Below are positions 22,984 to 36,050 of a DNA stretch of 64,000 nucleotides, piece after piece. Position 1 is the stretch's first letter. Every line of letters begins with the position of its first letter. This DNA is from Serendipita indica DSM 11827 (Eukaryota > Basidiomycota > Agaricomycetes > Sebacinales > Serendipitaceae). The translations under genes were made by a program, and so were the position numbers. Where the stretch lies: contig CAJVGD010000017.1 in assembly GCA_910890315.1 (NCBI GenBank), positions 372,001 to 436,000 of the forward strand, in the 5' to 3' direction. The notes beneath the pieces are model-generated. The model searched no databases, was not told where the DNA came from, and saw nothing but the letters and a program-made list of their open reading frames with translations.

Positions 22984-24128
22984 ATGGTGGGCAACATTTA
23001 CGTGCCCGAAGAAGCCGCAAATTTACTTACCAAATATAAATATAGTCGTTCAATGATTTGGAACGCGGCGTTGGCGCTTCGTCGTCCGCCAACACGCGCC
23101 TTGCCGCCGCTCGCGCTCCTCAGTCACCAAAGGACGCCCAATTTCTCAACCTGCAGTCTTCGCTATCTCTCAATGTCTTTAAAATCAATGCCAATGTACA
23201 AGGCATTCTTAAGCTAGTGGATCAGCTCGGGACGTCGCGCGATACAGGCAATATCCGCAAGAGCCTGTACGTTGCCTTTCTACTATGACCATTTCCCATC
23301 ATATTTCCTCCGACGCTATATTCTTTTCTTGTGGCATTTTCGCGGCCTGGCATGCTCGCCTCGAGCTAACGTGTTCAACTGCAGGCATGACTTGACTGAG
23401 ACTACCCGTGAAATGATCAAGAGAGGCACAGAAGATCTCAAGCAACTCGCTATACTGCAGTCTAGCTTGCCCCATCAACAGTCATTGCTGAAGAAGACGT
23501 CGCATGACTTTCAGCTCTCTCTTGCTGCATTTCAAAGCGCCCAAAAATTGAGTGCAGATAGGCAGCGCACGGTCGTCGAAGTTGTCAAGCAGACGGCGGC
23601 AAGTGACGACGCCACCGCCTCTACGAGCAATGCTGCACCAGCAAGCCCTAGATTGCAGCAGACTCAGATGCAGATTCAGTGAGAATTTCATCATATATCG
23701 ATGAAACTCTCCGCTTATTTGACGTTTAGGCAGTTATCACCGTATGAACTTGCACACCAAGAGTCTTTGATCGAGGAACGCGAGAGAGAGATCAAGAACA
23801 TCGAGAGTGGTATCCTCGAACTCAATGAGATATTCGGACAGATTGGTACCCTCGTCACCGAGCAAGGCACTATGATTGGTGGGTCCAGTTCTAAAGTGAG
23901 CCATCCACAATGCCTAATCTTCTCCCAGACAACATCGAGTCAAATATTGCTTCTGTAGAGAGCAACACTCGTGAAGCTGACCGCGAACTCGTGACCGCGG
24001 CCGACTATCAACGAAAGGCAGGACGAAGGGCAGCCTGCTTGATGATCATTCTCGTCGTGGTCGTCGCCATAGTACTATTAGCGGTGAGAATCTTCATTAA
24101 AATTGCCCCTTGGCTTCTGCCTTGGTGA
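22984..24128 (+). CDS. Endosomal/vacuolar Qa-SNARE (syntaxin-7/Pep12-like)
   Basis: Exons 22984-22986, 23046-23266, 23385-23678, 23730-23878 and 23929-24128. The first coding exon is the ATG alone, spliced to SFNDLERG; all four junctions keep frame. N-terminal helices follow FKINANVQGILKLVDQLGTSRDT, then HDLTETTREMIKRGTEDL. The SNARE motif runs through LIEEREREIKNIESGILELNEIFGQIGTLVTEQGTMIDNIE (given here as landmarks EIFGQIG, TEQG and IDNIES) with the zero-layer Gln in TEQG, and a tail anchor (CLMIILVVVVAIVLLAV) closes the protein. It should drive fusion at the late endosome or vacuole. A donor-like GTGAGA at the end of the anchor leaves the last 12 residues uncertain. Confidence 0.85.
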
Positions 24129-24376
24129 AGTCATTCATACCGGTACTGATACTCTTTCCCCTGCCTTGCTCGACGCATGGTTTGACTTATCTCAGATCCT
24201 CAATTAACCGCTTGGGTTATGCTCAACGAACGGACTACCGCGTCGCGAGTATCATGCGTCTTCCTGACTTATTCGCTTTGTACGCTATACCCTTATGCTC
24301 TAATATGTGACAACGCTTGGGTTATGCATTCATACTCCAACATTTCTGAATATAGCATTGCAAGAACGACGGTATC

Positions 24377-26359
24377 TTACATCTTTGGTCCCCTACCGAC
24401 GAGCGAGGCTTTGCTCTTGCCGGCCTTTCCACTTTTTCCGGAGTGACCACCGACGGCACCCTTGTTAATCTTCTCCTTTTTCTTCTCCACGACAGAAAAG
24501 GTTGCCCTTCTTGCCTTTTTAGCCGCCAGCTCGGCAGGTGTCAACGACGGCTCCGAGTCTCGCTTCTTGAGAATAGATTTTGGCTTTTTGGAGCCGTTAT
24601 CGTCTTCTGGACTTGTTTCCTTGGCTTCAGAGGTCGAGGTTGACGGGATAACGGGAGTCGAATTTGCTCGAATTTTTGCTCTCCTTGGAGGGTGCCTCGG
24701 TGGATGGAGCACTCTCTTTTCGTGACTTCTCGACCTTTTGAGCGACGCATCGTCTCCCATGAAATCGATGGCTCGCGCTCGATCCGCCTTGCGCTGTTGA
24801 CCAACAGGCGCAGGAGTCTCCACGGCCATCTCCACATCAACTTTGGATTTCGGCTTCTTCTCCTTGGATTCAGACGATTCGATACCATTCGACTCTGCAC
24901 CGCTGTCTTTTCGCTTCTTCTTGGTCACCTTGGGCTCTTCAACTTCGACCATACTCGGAACTTGTTTCGCCTTGGGTCCGACCACTTCCTCGTCTGTAGA
25001 GTCCTTTCGTCGTTTCTTGACAATCTTTGATTCCTCGGTGGCATCAGTCGTATTAGGGCGTTTGGTCGCCTTTGGCGTATCGACTAAAGAGCTCTTGGCC
25101 AATTTCTTGCTCAGAGCATCACTCTCCTCCTTGGGTAGCGAGGAACCGTGACCAGAACTCTCCCCTTCCGACATTGTCTCATCCCCCTCCTCCGATGCGG
25201 GCCGCTTCGACTTTTTCGACTTTTTGCCATCATCGGATGTATCAGACGTGCCAATTAACGGTCTCTTTGATGCATCTTTCGTCTTTCTTTTGGGGGGCAG
25301 CTCCGACGGCGCAGTGATCCATCGCTCGGAGAGCTGACAACTCCAAATCGGTAGACAGACGCTCGACTGTGTTTTTATACCCAGACTTTGGATATTATTC
25401 CACGCTGTTTCGCGGAGCTCCTTTTTGTCTGCGTCTGTGACCTCGAGTGGCACGGTCACACCGTGTGGATCTTTGCTCTTTGACGAGTTTTTCTTTAGCG
25501 TCCCCATATGTAGCTTTCGGACGACTGCTGGGATTGCCGACTCGGCATTCTTGACGAGTTTGGTCACGTCCATGCCGGTATTGCCTATTTTGATCGTCGT
25601 GCAAGTGCCCGCGTTTTGATGTAGATAGGTGGCTGAAATAGCCTTCTCTAGCTCCCCTTTAAGATCCTTCTTTTTGAGGTCGACGGGGATGGGCTGTCTA
25701 TAGTGGCAATTAGGTATCAGATACGAACGTTCAACGCCGTGCTTACTTCTTCGACTTGAAAAAGGCTTTCCCTAAGAGTTTGGGGAGAAGAGGAATGACG
25801 CTGTCGTCTGCGAGAAAGAGACCATAGTCTCCAGCGAGTTGTCTTCGAGCATCGTATGGGCCGTATTTGCCCTTGAGCTTTTCGATTCCGACAACCTTTG
25901 CTGATGAAATTAATGCCTTTTTCGGCGAGAAGGTCCTTGTATTTTCGTTGTGGATCTTTTGTTATGAGACAGACTGGCGAAACCCGCGGGTCGACGAGAG
26001 GATACGCGAGGGGACTGTTCAGTTAGGCAGGAAATTCGATATGGTTGTTTTTATGTGCGTAGATGCAACGATAGAGACGGCCCATAAAGGAGAGCAAACA
26101 GAGTGGCGAGGAACCAAAGAGGTCAGCAGAGCGTCGAGCACGTTGAAATACAAAACTCTTACATTCTCTGAGGCTTGAATGTCAACTGTGGATGCATAAC
26201 TTTGGTCGTGACCACGAGCCACACGTTTTCCTCGTCGTTCTCTGCAAACAGCGTCTTGCCCTCGTCGATGGTGTCCTGTTTCTTCTTTGCTGCATAGCTC
26301 ATCAGACTCTTGATGGCCTTTTGCACTTGGGCAGTCGAAACCCGGTCGTCCAGCGACAT
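24377..26359 (-). CDS. Ribosomal L1-domain ribosome-biogenesis protein (Cic1/Utp30/RSL1D1 type)
   Basis: Exons 26359-26163, 26014-25747 and 25697-24377. The first exon gives QVQKAIKSLMSYAAKKK..VWLVVTTKVMHPQLTFKP; the second IPLAYPLVDPRVSPVCLITK, DLLAEKGINFIS, VVGIEKLKGKYGPYDARRQL and LFLADDSVIPLLPKLLGK; the third QPIPVDLKKKDLKGELEKAI and YLHQNAGTCTTIKIG. A long tail alternates Lys-rich and acidic/Ser blocks, typical of nucleolar proteins. The L1 fold binds pre-rRNA; relatives act in pre-60S (Cic1) or SSU processome (Utp30) assembly. The exon sum is one base over a multiple of three: at 25895-25899 (AAAGG on the coding strand) one extra A breaks FISK-VVG. Confidence 0.85.
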
Positions 26360-26511
26360 TTTGGTGTGAAGCAGTCGAGGTCAAAGAGTTTTTCGCCCGG
26401 AGAAGTGCTTGCTTTGTGTTCTGTTTCGACCTCCTACGACGTTGGCCAGCCTTCTTTCATCCTTTACAGACAATTACAGACACTCTATAATCACAGAAAA
26501 GACGCGGTAGA
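26360..26511. promoter_or_regulatory. Short bidirectional promoter, L1-domain protein / mitochondrial uL5m
   Basis: Only 152 bp separate the ATGs of two divergent ribosome-related genes. The stretch is pyrimidine-rich on one side, with no TATA box. Shared control of cytosolic and mitochondrial ribosome supply is an inference from the layout. Confidence 0.5.
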
Positions 26512-27518
26512 ATGGCCCAGGCTGCACGGAAGGCGGCCCGTGTCGCGTCGACGTCTGTGCTCTACAATCCACAGACATACACTCCCAATGTAGCCTTGAA
26601 ACTCGGTCCAACCCATAATTCAAGACTACGGGCACACTATGACACGACCGTCGCGGAGAATCTCATGTACATGCACTACCAACATCACGACGCATCGTAT
26701 ACGCCTCCACAACCACATCGAAAGAAGTTGCATCCAGGTGCAGAAGATGGAAGCAATCCATATGCTGCAAACAGACCACCCCCACGACCCAGAGGGAACA
26801 AGGTGCCCAGACCGCTGGCGACAAATGTCGGGTTCATGCCACGTCCACACGTGCAGACTTCTTCTAGTGTAGAGGAAGGGAGTAAAGACACGGAATTGGC
26901 AAACGCTGCAAAGCGATTAGCGCGGACAGTCACCCACCTCAAAGCAATCCAGCTTCACATCATGTCCAAAGACAGTCTCACCAACAAGGCTAGTCTGATC
27001 ACAAACATGTTCCAACTCCGTGTCCTCTCGGGAGCGACAAAGGGAGAAGGAGGTCACACGACAAACAAGGGCGTCGAACTCATTCGCGGGAGAAAAAACT
27101 TGCAGCAGTGGAAATTGCGAAGGGGTACACCGTGTGGTGTCAAAGTGACGCTCAAGGGGGACAAGATGTACGACTTTTTGGGGACACTCATCGAGTTTGT
27201 TCTCCCCCGTTTGCGAGAGTGGGGAGGCGTCGTCATGCCAGTGCCTAGTGCGAACCGCGATAGTCCAAGTATGACGAGCGGCGTCGTCAGCTTTGGTCTC
27301 TCCAAAGAAGCCGTCGAGCTGTTCCCGCAGGTGAGCACACCCTCGTCCTAGGGCTTCCGACTGTGTCTGACCTCTACCAGATCGAAGTCAACCTCGACTT
27401 GTATCCTCGTGTCAGCGGCATGCATATTCATTTCATGTCCAACGAGCGCGGTAGAGGAGCCCAGAACAAGACTCGCGCACTTCTCTCAGGTTTCCAGATT
27501 CCTTTCACTAGGCGGTGA
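26512..27518 (+). CDS. mrpl7: Mitochondrial large-subunit ribosomal protein uL5m (MRPL7)
   Basis: Exons 26512-27330 and 27381-27518 (50-bp intron) give 318 aa. An N-terminal basic, Ala/Ser-rich stretch fits a mitochondrial targeting peptide, followed by a Pro-rich linker. The uL5 core is GVELIRGRKNLQQWKLRRG, PCGVKVTLKGDKMYDFLGTL, EFVLPRLREWGGV and FGLSKEAVELFPQ-IEVNLDLYPRVSG, ending in MHIHFMSNERG and LLSGFQIPF. uL5m sits in the central protuberance of the mitoribosome. Convergent with the RasGEF gene. Confidence 0.9.
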
Positions 27519-27820
27519 TTCTTGTGAATACACATTATGACTTGCGCGCTCCAATCTCAAGATCAAATGCGTATTGCTGTAAAGTACATGGAGAAAACGA
27601 TATAAGACAGATACACGTGCGATAGAAAAGGGTCCAGTATGCCAGCCACTTCCACCACGGGGGAGGGATTGATCTAGAGGAAAGATGATGCGAGCACGAC
27701 GACAATGAAAGGGCGTCTAGAGTTGTCAACATGAACGTGCGAGATGAATACATTGCGGGATCCATAATAAATTCTGGCCGGAAATTTTGTCGACGGGCAC
27801 GAAAGAGGAAGGGACATGTT

Positions 27821-30800
27821 TTACGAGGCATAGACGGGGGGACCGCGTAGAGATCCAAAGTTCCAGTTGAAGAGGTCATTGCCCTTGGGGTTATCATCCG
27901 GTTGTTTGGATTCGATAAGTTGGCTGAGAGAGTCCAGTCAGTAATCAGGTGAACACTTTACTCCAAAGACGTACCTAAGACGATCCAACTCATCGTCAGA
28001 CACGATCAGACGCGAGCGATCAAGCGTGTAATTCAGATAGTGCTGAATTTCTGCGACCTCTTTGAGGTTGTAAGGCTGCTGGAACCGGATCATGTCTGGA
28101 ATATACGTGAGCTCTAGCATTGACACAATAGTTAACCGAACATACCAGCCATGATCGCAGCGAGACTTCGACAGCGGGAAAAGTTGACGAGTTTGACCGA
28201 TGGATCCTTTGGCGAAGGGCGGAATGCGGGAACTTGCTTTTGCAAAACGACATCGGAAAGGATACGGCCCATGAATGGAATCCCTGGTGCCTCTGACCGC
28301 TTCAAAGCCGAACGATACGCAGCAAAGTTTCCGCTCAGGGACGTGAACTGGGTAAACTCTTCTAGGTAAGCATTGTACTTCTGCGGAAGGCTCTGTAAAA
28401 GACGTCAGCAGTTGGCCCAACTCTGCAGACCAGCGCCTTACCGCCCGGATCGATTTGAGTCGCCGGATTGGTGCGATTTGCAACGCTGACTCGATCGTAT
28501 GCACCAAGCTAAAGTTTTTGAGAACCAAACTCTCCTGGTGACGCCGTTAGCACAACAATAGCGACAAGGCTGCCCAAAATGGCTCACTTTTGCAACCTTG
28601 AGCCAGAATTTCATATACGCGACACGCCTTTTGACATCTAGGCCCTCCTTGAGAATCGTATTCGCAATCCAGGTGACAATGACGGCGTTGAGGTCGCTCA
28701 TAGCCCTGACATCCGCCGGTTTGACCGCGTCCGTGGATTCCACGACCACTTCAGGACGTAATCGGCAGTAGAGCCGATTCTCGAGCAGAGTAAGTTGCCT
28801 TGCCAATTCCAACGGATTAAAGTCGAGTATGTTGACGTTGGCGTACTGTCGAGCCTTGAGCTGGTTGATCAAGCTCTTGGAGATTCGTGGCAACTCCATG
28901 GCCGAGCTACCAGCGATAGGTGTCACTGGTGTACTGGCAACGGGGGAACCCGTGACCAGCTGCTTGGTTGGGAGACGACCAGCTGAGCGCATGCGATCCA
29001 CGACGTCACGACTAATATCCATAGAGAAGCCAGAAGCGTCGACGCTGTCCCGTCTACCAGACAACTCGGTGACGATCCTCTGGGCCAACGCCGCGACGGC
29101 CTTGTTCTCGCCCTCCAAGACGCTTCGCAAAAACGATTGCAGGGTTGGAAGCGCCTCGACATCTCGTGCTGCGTACCAATGTGATCTGACCCACTCCTTC
29201 AAGAGGTTGAGAACGCGGAATTGAATCCTGTCTGCAGTTGCGGATTCATCTTCAGCACTTGTAGCCTTCTCGCTGAGAGTATTTTCCAAGGGATGATAGA
29301 AACGATAGATGGCTGCCTCGGCCAGTTCTGTTGGGGTGGCGAAGAGACGGAATGTCAAGAGGAGACTGGAAACGATGCTCAAGTCGACAAACGCATCGGA
29401 TGGGGTGAGATACTCGATGAAGGCTGGGAGGGTACCTCCAGCGAGAGATCCATCGTCGTTAAACATGAGGCCTCCCGTCATTTTAGATTTGGCAGAATTT
29501 GGAACATCAACCGAGGATCGCGGGTCGGCCCTTTGCGACGGACTTGGGGTCGCAGGTAGCGATTTGTCGCCCGTCTGACGACTTGGTTCCTCTGGCTCCT
29601 CCTCAATCTCCACAATCTGTTCCGGCCCATCAATTGGTGTAGACGGTTCGAGCATCTCGACGGATGGCGGGTTCAGCAGACCTCGCTCAAGTGAGCGGCG
29701 AACTTGATCGATGGACCGTCGCGTAACGCGTGGTGCAGTAGAGTAAGGGAGTATGCTGTCCTCAGTTTCTGCTCCTCCATCCTCGCGACTGTCAGACTCT
29801 TCTGCGTCAGGCATGAGCAGAGGAGCCTGGTCAGAATCGCCCTCCTCTGGCTCCTCCCTCATTCGAACATATGGTCGAGTGCTATTCGAGTCGGTGGACG
29901 CTTGCTGTTTATGGAATCGTATCCGTCTCTCCTCCTGAAGCGCCTGGAGACGAGCCGCTTGGCTCTGAGCATTACTGGGCGAGTGGCGATAGACGGCGTT
30001 GATTCCCACCATGCTGGCCGCCTTTTTGTGTAATGAGCGTGGAAGAATATGCTGTGAACCCGCTTCACGGGTGGTATGGGCTCTGAGTCGTTGGGTATGC
30101 TCGAGAGAGGGTCTCTCCGACGAAGATTGAACATAGTTAGAGGGGCGAGGAGTATTGTCGGCAGGGGAAGAAAGGTTGATAGGGGTAGTGGCGTCAAAAG
30201 ACGGAGCCGGGGGCATTTTGATAGAGGCAGTCGTCGATTGGCTGCCCGTATGAGCATGGGAGGAAATGTTGGAGACTTCTTCTGGAATATCGATACGTAA
30301 CTCTCCAGCTGTCCGTGAGCGGCTCATCCGGATGCTCAAGCAGAGCTTGAGCGACAAGACAAGCTCCCGCGCACAGCTATTCGCGAGATGCGCTCGTTTG
30401 CAGACGCCGATAATCTCTTGTTCGCAATCATCGTGACCTTGAGACGAGCCGGCATCGCTTCGCACAGAATTAACAGTAGCAATCTGGCGAACACTATCGA
30501 CCACTCTGTTCATCTGCGCATATAGACGAGCCTTGTATTCCCTGGCCATATCGACTTCAGCCTCGCAGCTTTCGCGAACAGATGCATTGCACGTGACGGC
30601 GTCGGCAATGATCAAGAGGACACGAACAAAGTCCACGATTTCGCGCGTAAGCGAGACGAGATATCCTTTACTGGCTGGATTCGAAGATGTCGAGTGATAC
30701 TGAGCTGCACCAATAAAGGCAGCCGAGCTGTGGAGGAGGCGGTCTTGAATGCTGCGAAGCGAGTTGACGATGCGGGGAATGGTACATGGGCCATGAGGTA

Positions 30801-33800
30801 TGAGAGGAATTCTGGACGCTTCCGACTCGTTGGAGCCATCAGACGACCTGCTATGGTGACTATCGTCCGAGGAGTTGCTCGACAAGGACGACTCGCTTTC
30901 CTGCATGGGACCCAACGACTGCCCATGAATGACCTTTGCACGGCGATTCGCCTTGACCGGATTTTCCCGAGTAGAAGGCCGTCGTCCAAGCAAGGCTGAA
31001 TTCCTGGGGACAGGAGTGGTGGATTGCGAGTTATTGTCGAGTCCATACCGGTGTCGAAGGTCGCCGAGGCTTTTCGCCGCGCGTAAAGCTGCAACAAGAG
31101 CCTGTGCCGATTCATCCCTCATGTCCTCCAAAGTCCTTCCAGAGCCTTCACTAATCTTCAAGGCATTTGACGGCGCTCGTGAGCGTTGGGTGGGCTTTGC
31201 CCGAGCGGGGACGGCTTGGCGAGGAGAGGTAACGGTTTCAACATGTTCATGGGCAGTCGGAAGTGCTTGACGGCCAGCAAGTGATCCACCAGAGCTGCGG
31301 GAACCTCCGGAAATGGACCCATTACCATTACCATTACCAGATGCGGAACCGATCGACGCCACCGAGGACGCTCGTCCGCGGGCATGTCCAGGACGAGTCT
31401 TTGCAAATCGACGAGCGCGCATTGCATACTTGTCGCTCGCACTCATGTCCGACACGCCAGGCCGCTGCGACGCCGATCCTTCCGTGACACCCCCGTCTGC
31501 GGAGGCGGAGGTAGACCGCACGTGAAACCGAAATGAGGGATCCTCCTCCCAACTGCCTTCTCCTTCAGAGTCGTTTTCCATGTAATCGTCCTCGTCTTCT
31601 GCCAGTCCAAGCAGGCTCACGACGCCCGAGCGTGGCAGCTGCAACGAGAGGCCGCATTCAAAGACGGCAATTATAAACTCGCGCATACTCTCATACACGA
31701 CTTGAGACCGCTCTAGCTCGCGACGGACATCGACATCTTCAATGTCGACGGACGCCAAAGATGTCGCGCACCCCTGGCTACTGCCACTGGCGCTGCCACT
31801 TGAAACGGACATATCCGACACGGACTGTGAGAGCGCCCCAAAGCTTTGAGATGTCGCCAGAGCACGTCTGGGCCCGTCATCGTTGACGGGCGAGGTCGGC
31901 TCTTCCAGCCCTCGATGGCCCAGTCTTTTTGTCTGGGTCACAAGTCTGGCCATACCAGTAAGTACGTCCTACAACACGTGAGTATAATACAAGGGAACCG
32001 GTGACCAATGGCTTACCTTGCGATGAACAAGTAGTGCTGGATATGTTTGGAGTGTGAAACTGTCTCGGTCGAGACAGTCAACAGAGGAGAGTGCGGTTCG
32101 AACGGAACCAATAACACAGTATATGGCAGGGGTAAGGTAATCGCGTGCGCTGTTGGCCAGAGCGGTCTGTACAGACTCTGGAATAGCAAAGGTTGTGACA
32201 AGATTGGCACCTTCTGTCGATTCCCATTGAAGTGCTGTTGCGACGGCAGCATTCTCCAAGATCCAGAGTGCACGATGCACGATTTCGAGGTATAGTACGC
32301 TGTTGGTCTTGCCCGACAACTCTACGCCGTCGGGACTAGTCGCTTGGAGGACTGCGAGAAATCGCTTGTTCAATGCATCTTCAAATGGCGTCGAGTCCGG
32401 GTGGCGGAGGCGCGAGATTGGAGACGGATAGGACAAGAGGTTTTGGAGCACGATCAAATCCTCAAAGGAGAGTGAATTCCAGTCGTCGGTTGCAAAAGGC
32501 GCAAGGTTGGGTGTTTGAACCCCACCGGGTGTAGAAACGCCAGCTGTGCGTTGTGTAGCAAGTTGAGTGGCCACTTGCGAAGGACGTCGCGAATGTGGCT
32601 GAGGCCGTGTTTGAGTAAAGGTTGAATGGGCGGACACGAGGTTTTGTGCTGAGATGGATCGACTGAGGGCTGAGGGTCGGGTGACAGGGGGGACAGTCTC
32701 AATCACGGATACCCGTCGGTATGGGTTATTGGACTTGTACGAAGAGATGGGATTATTCGCTCCACGTGTGCTAGGGTGTGCACGTCCAACAGCAAAGTAG
32801 CCTGTCTGCGAGTCGGATGGGGATTCAAGGCTGACAGGTTTTGGGGGACGCTGCACCGCGGTCGTTTGGTTTGACTGGAGATTTTCGTGTTAGTGATTGG
32901 TTAGAAGATCCGATAAGCAAAAGAGAAGACCAGGGATAATCATGCCATAATGGCACTAAGCTGTGAAGCGGGTGTAAAGCCCCATGCGACCTCGGCACGG
33001 AGGGGAGAGCAGATGGGCGTAGATCAAGATGTTCAACGCCCCGTACGACCTAAGGTTGCATGACAAGGCCAGAAAGCAAAAAGAGCAGATGGACGAGACG
33101 CGGGAGGTTTCCAGTGGGAAAGTCGGACCCAGATGTTTGGACGCCGCGTCTCGTTTTGGCAGGGACGTGGTGAGCGGCAATGCAAGTGCGCCGGTGAGAC
33201 ACCCGAATGATGATCATGACGAGCCGGAGCCGTCACGGATGCAGACAGGAGAAGGAAAAAAAAGAGGACGGAGACGATGGGGCGGAAATGCAAAAAGAAA
33301 GAGGCTCACCTGTGCATACACCGGGACAAATGTAGGCGACTCTGTATACGCATACGTGTAGGGAAACCATCCTTGCTTGTCGGCCAGTCTCCCGTTCCAC
33401 CATCCACTCTCAGTCTTTGTGAGCACCTGAATGAACTGACCGGCGTAAAACGAAAGCCCCTCTGGATTTTCAGCTGTATAGTCGTATTTGGTTTTGACGT
33501 ATTCGTGCACCTCCTGAGCTTTCTGAACTGGAGCGTCGGTCGAACCACCAAACTTGCGGCTGTTGGGGGAGAGGATGGCATGGTCGCTGGTAGGTGTATC
33601 TGTCACTCGTGAAGAAGAGACAGCATGGATTGTGTGTGGGTATCTGCGTGGAGATTGTCCCTCTGGAGGGGTCGCAAACGCAACGGAGGACGACGAGTGC
33701 GACGCGGCCGAGTCTGTTCGGAGTCTCTGGACGTCGTTTGAGGACACTAGGGGTGTACTCTTTGCCAGAGAAAGCGAGCTGAACGACGTGTCCAGCGAGG

Positions 33801-33816
33801 GACGCTGCCGCTTCAT
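27821..33816 (-). CDS. CDC25-type Ras guanine-nucleotide exchange factor with SH3 domain
   Basis: About 1,780 aa. Exon 1 (33816-33310) has a Ser-rich start and an SH3 domain near residues 95-165 (VKTKYDYTAENPEGLSFYAG, TKTESGWWNGRL, KQGWFPYTY). Exon 2 (32874-32017) holds a WW-like/helical region (DDWNSLSFEDLIVLQNLL, LYLEIVHRALWILENAA). Exon 3 (31968-28588, 1127 codons) is long and disordered with helical islands, then the RasGEF N-domain (LPAFIEYLTPSDAFVDLSIV, FLLTFRLFATPTEL-type LLLTFRLFATPTEL) and the start of the catalytic domain (SKSLINQLKARQYANVNILD, FNPLELARQLTLLE). Later exons give ESLVLKNFSLVHTIESALQI, RLKSI, SLPQKYNAYLEEFTQFTSLS, PFMGRILSDVVLQKQVPAF and FQQPYNLKEVAEIQHYLNYT. It should load GTP on Ras upstream of cAMP or MAPK signalling. 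The frame is intact over 1,127 codons. Confidence 0.92.
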
Positions 33817-35119
33817 CTAGCACGACGAAACAAGTGAGCCGGCGATTCCCAGAGGACTTTTCGAGTGCTCACTGTGCACAACGGCGCCAACGACGCGTCG
33901 AGGAGCGAGGACAAGCAACAGGGGCCTGGTCCGAAAGCGGCGTAGAGGTCAAGAGATGAAGCGGGCTTTTGGTTCCAGGTAAATAGAAAACAGGGTGGAA
34001 TATCCGAATTGTGTGATAAAAAAGAACGAGTGATCGAAGGTTCTAAAGACCCAACTGCCAACTTGCGACGGCCCTTCAGGTCCCCCTTAACGAGGCCTAG
34101 CGCGAACAAGAACTGGTTGCCGGATGGCGCCGTCAGTATTTGATGACAATCTTCCGTGACTGGCCTTCATTTTCTGTTTCAATTCATTCTAACTTCTACC
34201 CCCGTGGGTCAACAAGCAGTAAGCCGCGCTAATAATACAGCAGTTAAGCTGCAATCAGCCGTCTTCATCTCCGTCACTCGCAATCGCTGGTTATGCTTGC
34301 TGGTTGTTGAATATACGTCTGACGGGCAACAACCAATGCTATGCTGTTCTTACGCCCCTTGCAGCAATTCGTTGACTCAGTAGGACATCACATGAGCTTC
34401 CTTGAGGTTAGGATTCCAGCGGTTTCTCGGCAAGGGCGCCGTCGAGGCGCTGGCTGTACCGACTTCCCCCGCCTTGGAGGAAGCTGCAATCTTCTGAAGA
34501 GTATGCCAGCGACACCTTCTGACGTCTCCGATAAAGGGTCGCCGAAGACGAAGAGAGTATCATTCGCCAGCCATTGGTGCTTCTGACCCAACCCCCTGCT
34601 CCTGACCTATTTCTATGGTGATGTGGGGAGGCGGAGGGACATATGTCGAGCTCCCTACTGACTGAGAGATAGGCATCACCGGATACATAGTCAGATTCAC
34701 AAAGTAATAAGCCCCCCCCAACGTCGGCGAGAAGACCGGTGGTCGTTGATGGGGAACCAACGGATGCGCCAAAAAAGAACCTTTGCGAATGATACACCCG
34801 CCTTTTCGTTCATGACCTAATTACGCCCACTGCGTTTCGTCTCAGCCACTTCGAAGCCCTCGTATATGCGAGGTGGCGGCTCTCATCCCAAAGCAGCACG
34901 CATTGTGGAAGGCTCCTGTTTCACCTATTTCAGTATATTCCAAGGCTCAAAGAAGAGTCCCTCTCGATCGAACACCACCACTACGACGCCACGGGGCATC
35001 GACCGGGGCAGACGAACCGGTTCGACTATAGAGATTTAGACTCTCCCAATGAGAGGCGCAGACGGTGGAGTATCTATTAGCCGTCTTTGATAAATTTCGA
35101 AAAAGTTGCGGGGAAATAT
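33817..35119. other. Upstream region of the RasGEF gene; no supported gene
   Basis: The first few hundred bases hold the RasGEF promoter and 5' UTR. Short open frames around 34341-34800 on both strands have no recognisable content; one minus-strand stretch (34772-34560) reads YYFVNLTMYPVMPISQSVG but has no ATG. A run of eight C occurs near 34714. Confidence 0.4.
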
Positions 35120-36050
35120 TCAGGTATACCACTTCGCCGAGCTCGAGGCGGGAGATCCTCTTCTAACCCTGGGCCGGCCACTTGTTATCGGACATACAAT
35201 AGGTTGTATAAAAGGGGTTTCGACATTGGAGGAAGTCGACGTCCCCGATGCGACGTCGGGGCTCAGAGATTTCTCACGAATACAGTCGACCATGGTTGAT
35301 GCGCCTCGGGATCTGAACCTGTCGAGGATCCTCGCTGGCGTCACAGGAAGAAAACGCCTGCCGTTCATGGACACCTTGCCCCACGTCCTTGTTGACCTTG
35401 GTCATCTCCGAGCCACCCTCCTCTGCAGGTGTGAGGACGTAGTGAGGCTGAGGGGGTTCGCTGACAGTCGGCGTCACCAAGGTTGCGCTGTCAGTGTTGG
35501 GGGGCACCATGCCAGATCAAGAGGAATATTCTCACCTGTGATGTTCAATGCACAGGTGCCATAGAACTGGCTTTCTTTCGATCGAGCTCTCCCCTTTTCT
35601 TGTTCCATGATGCTCTCCTGACGAAACGAGCCGAGCACGTAATTGTAAAGCAGCATGGACACTCACGAAGTGTTCGCGGGAGCACGACGAACATATTTGG
35701 TATCTAGCTGGCGGCCTTATCCTGCACGAACGCTCTGGACGAATGCAGCTTTTGCCGATCCCCGGCGCCCGTCCAAGAGCAGTCATTTGTTGGTCCCTGG
35801 CGGGCGGGCATGGGCGGTAGGGTAGGGCGGGAGGGCGCATACGAACGACGGCCCATGCGGTGCAAGAAGAAGAGCAACTGGACGACAAACTACAATTCGT
35901 CAAACCGGATTGATCGCGGCTAGCCATACGTACGGTGCATTCCCATCTCCGCCCCAACGGCCAGTGTAAAAGAAGAGACACCTTGTAACATCTAGTTGAT
36001 TGGGGCCACAGGGACACCACAACGATCAGCTGAGCGGAGCCAGATGTCAT
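35120..36050 (-). CDS. Possible multi-exon gene of unknown function
   Basis: No single long frame exists, but plausible exons link with good splice signals: MTSGSAQLIVVVSLW.. from ATG 36050; FVVQLLFFLHRMGRRSYAP, a hydrophobic then basic segment, after a 44-bp intron; ESIMEQEKGRARSKESQFYG..NIT ending at a GTGAGA donor near 35536; TLVTPTVSEPPQPHYVLTP..KVNKDVGQGVHERQAF; and, after a last intron, GRPRVRRGSPASSSAKWYT with the stop at 35120. This would be a small protein with one membrane helix and a basic, Ser-rich tail. I do not recognise a family, and the exon chain in the middle (about 35700) is unresolved. Confidence 0.3.
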
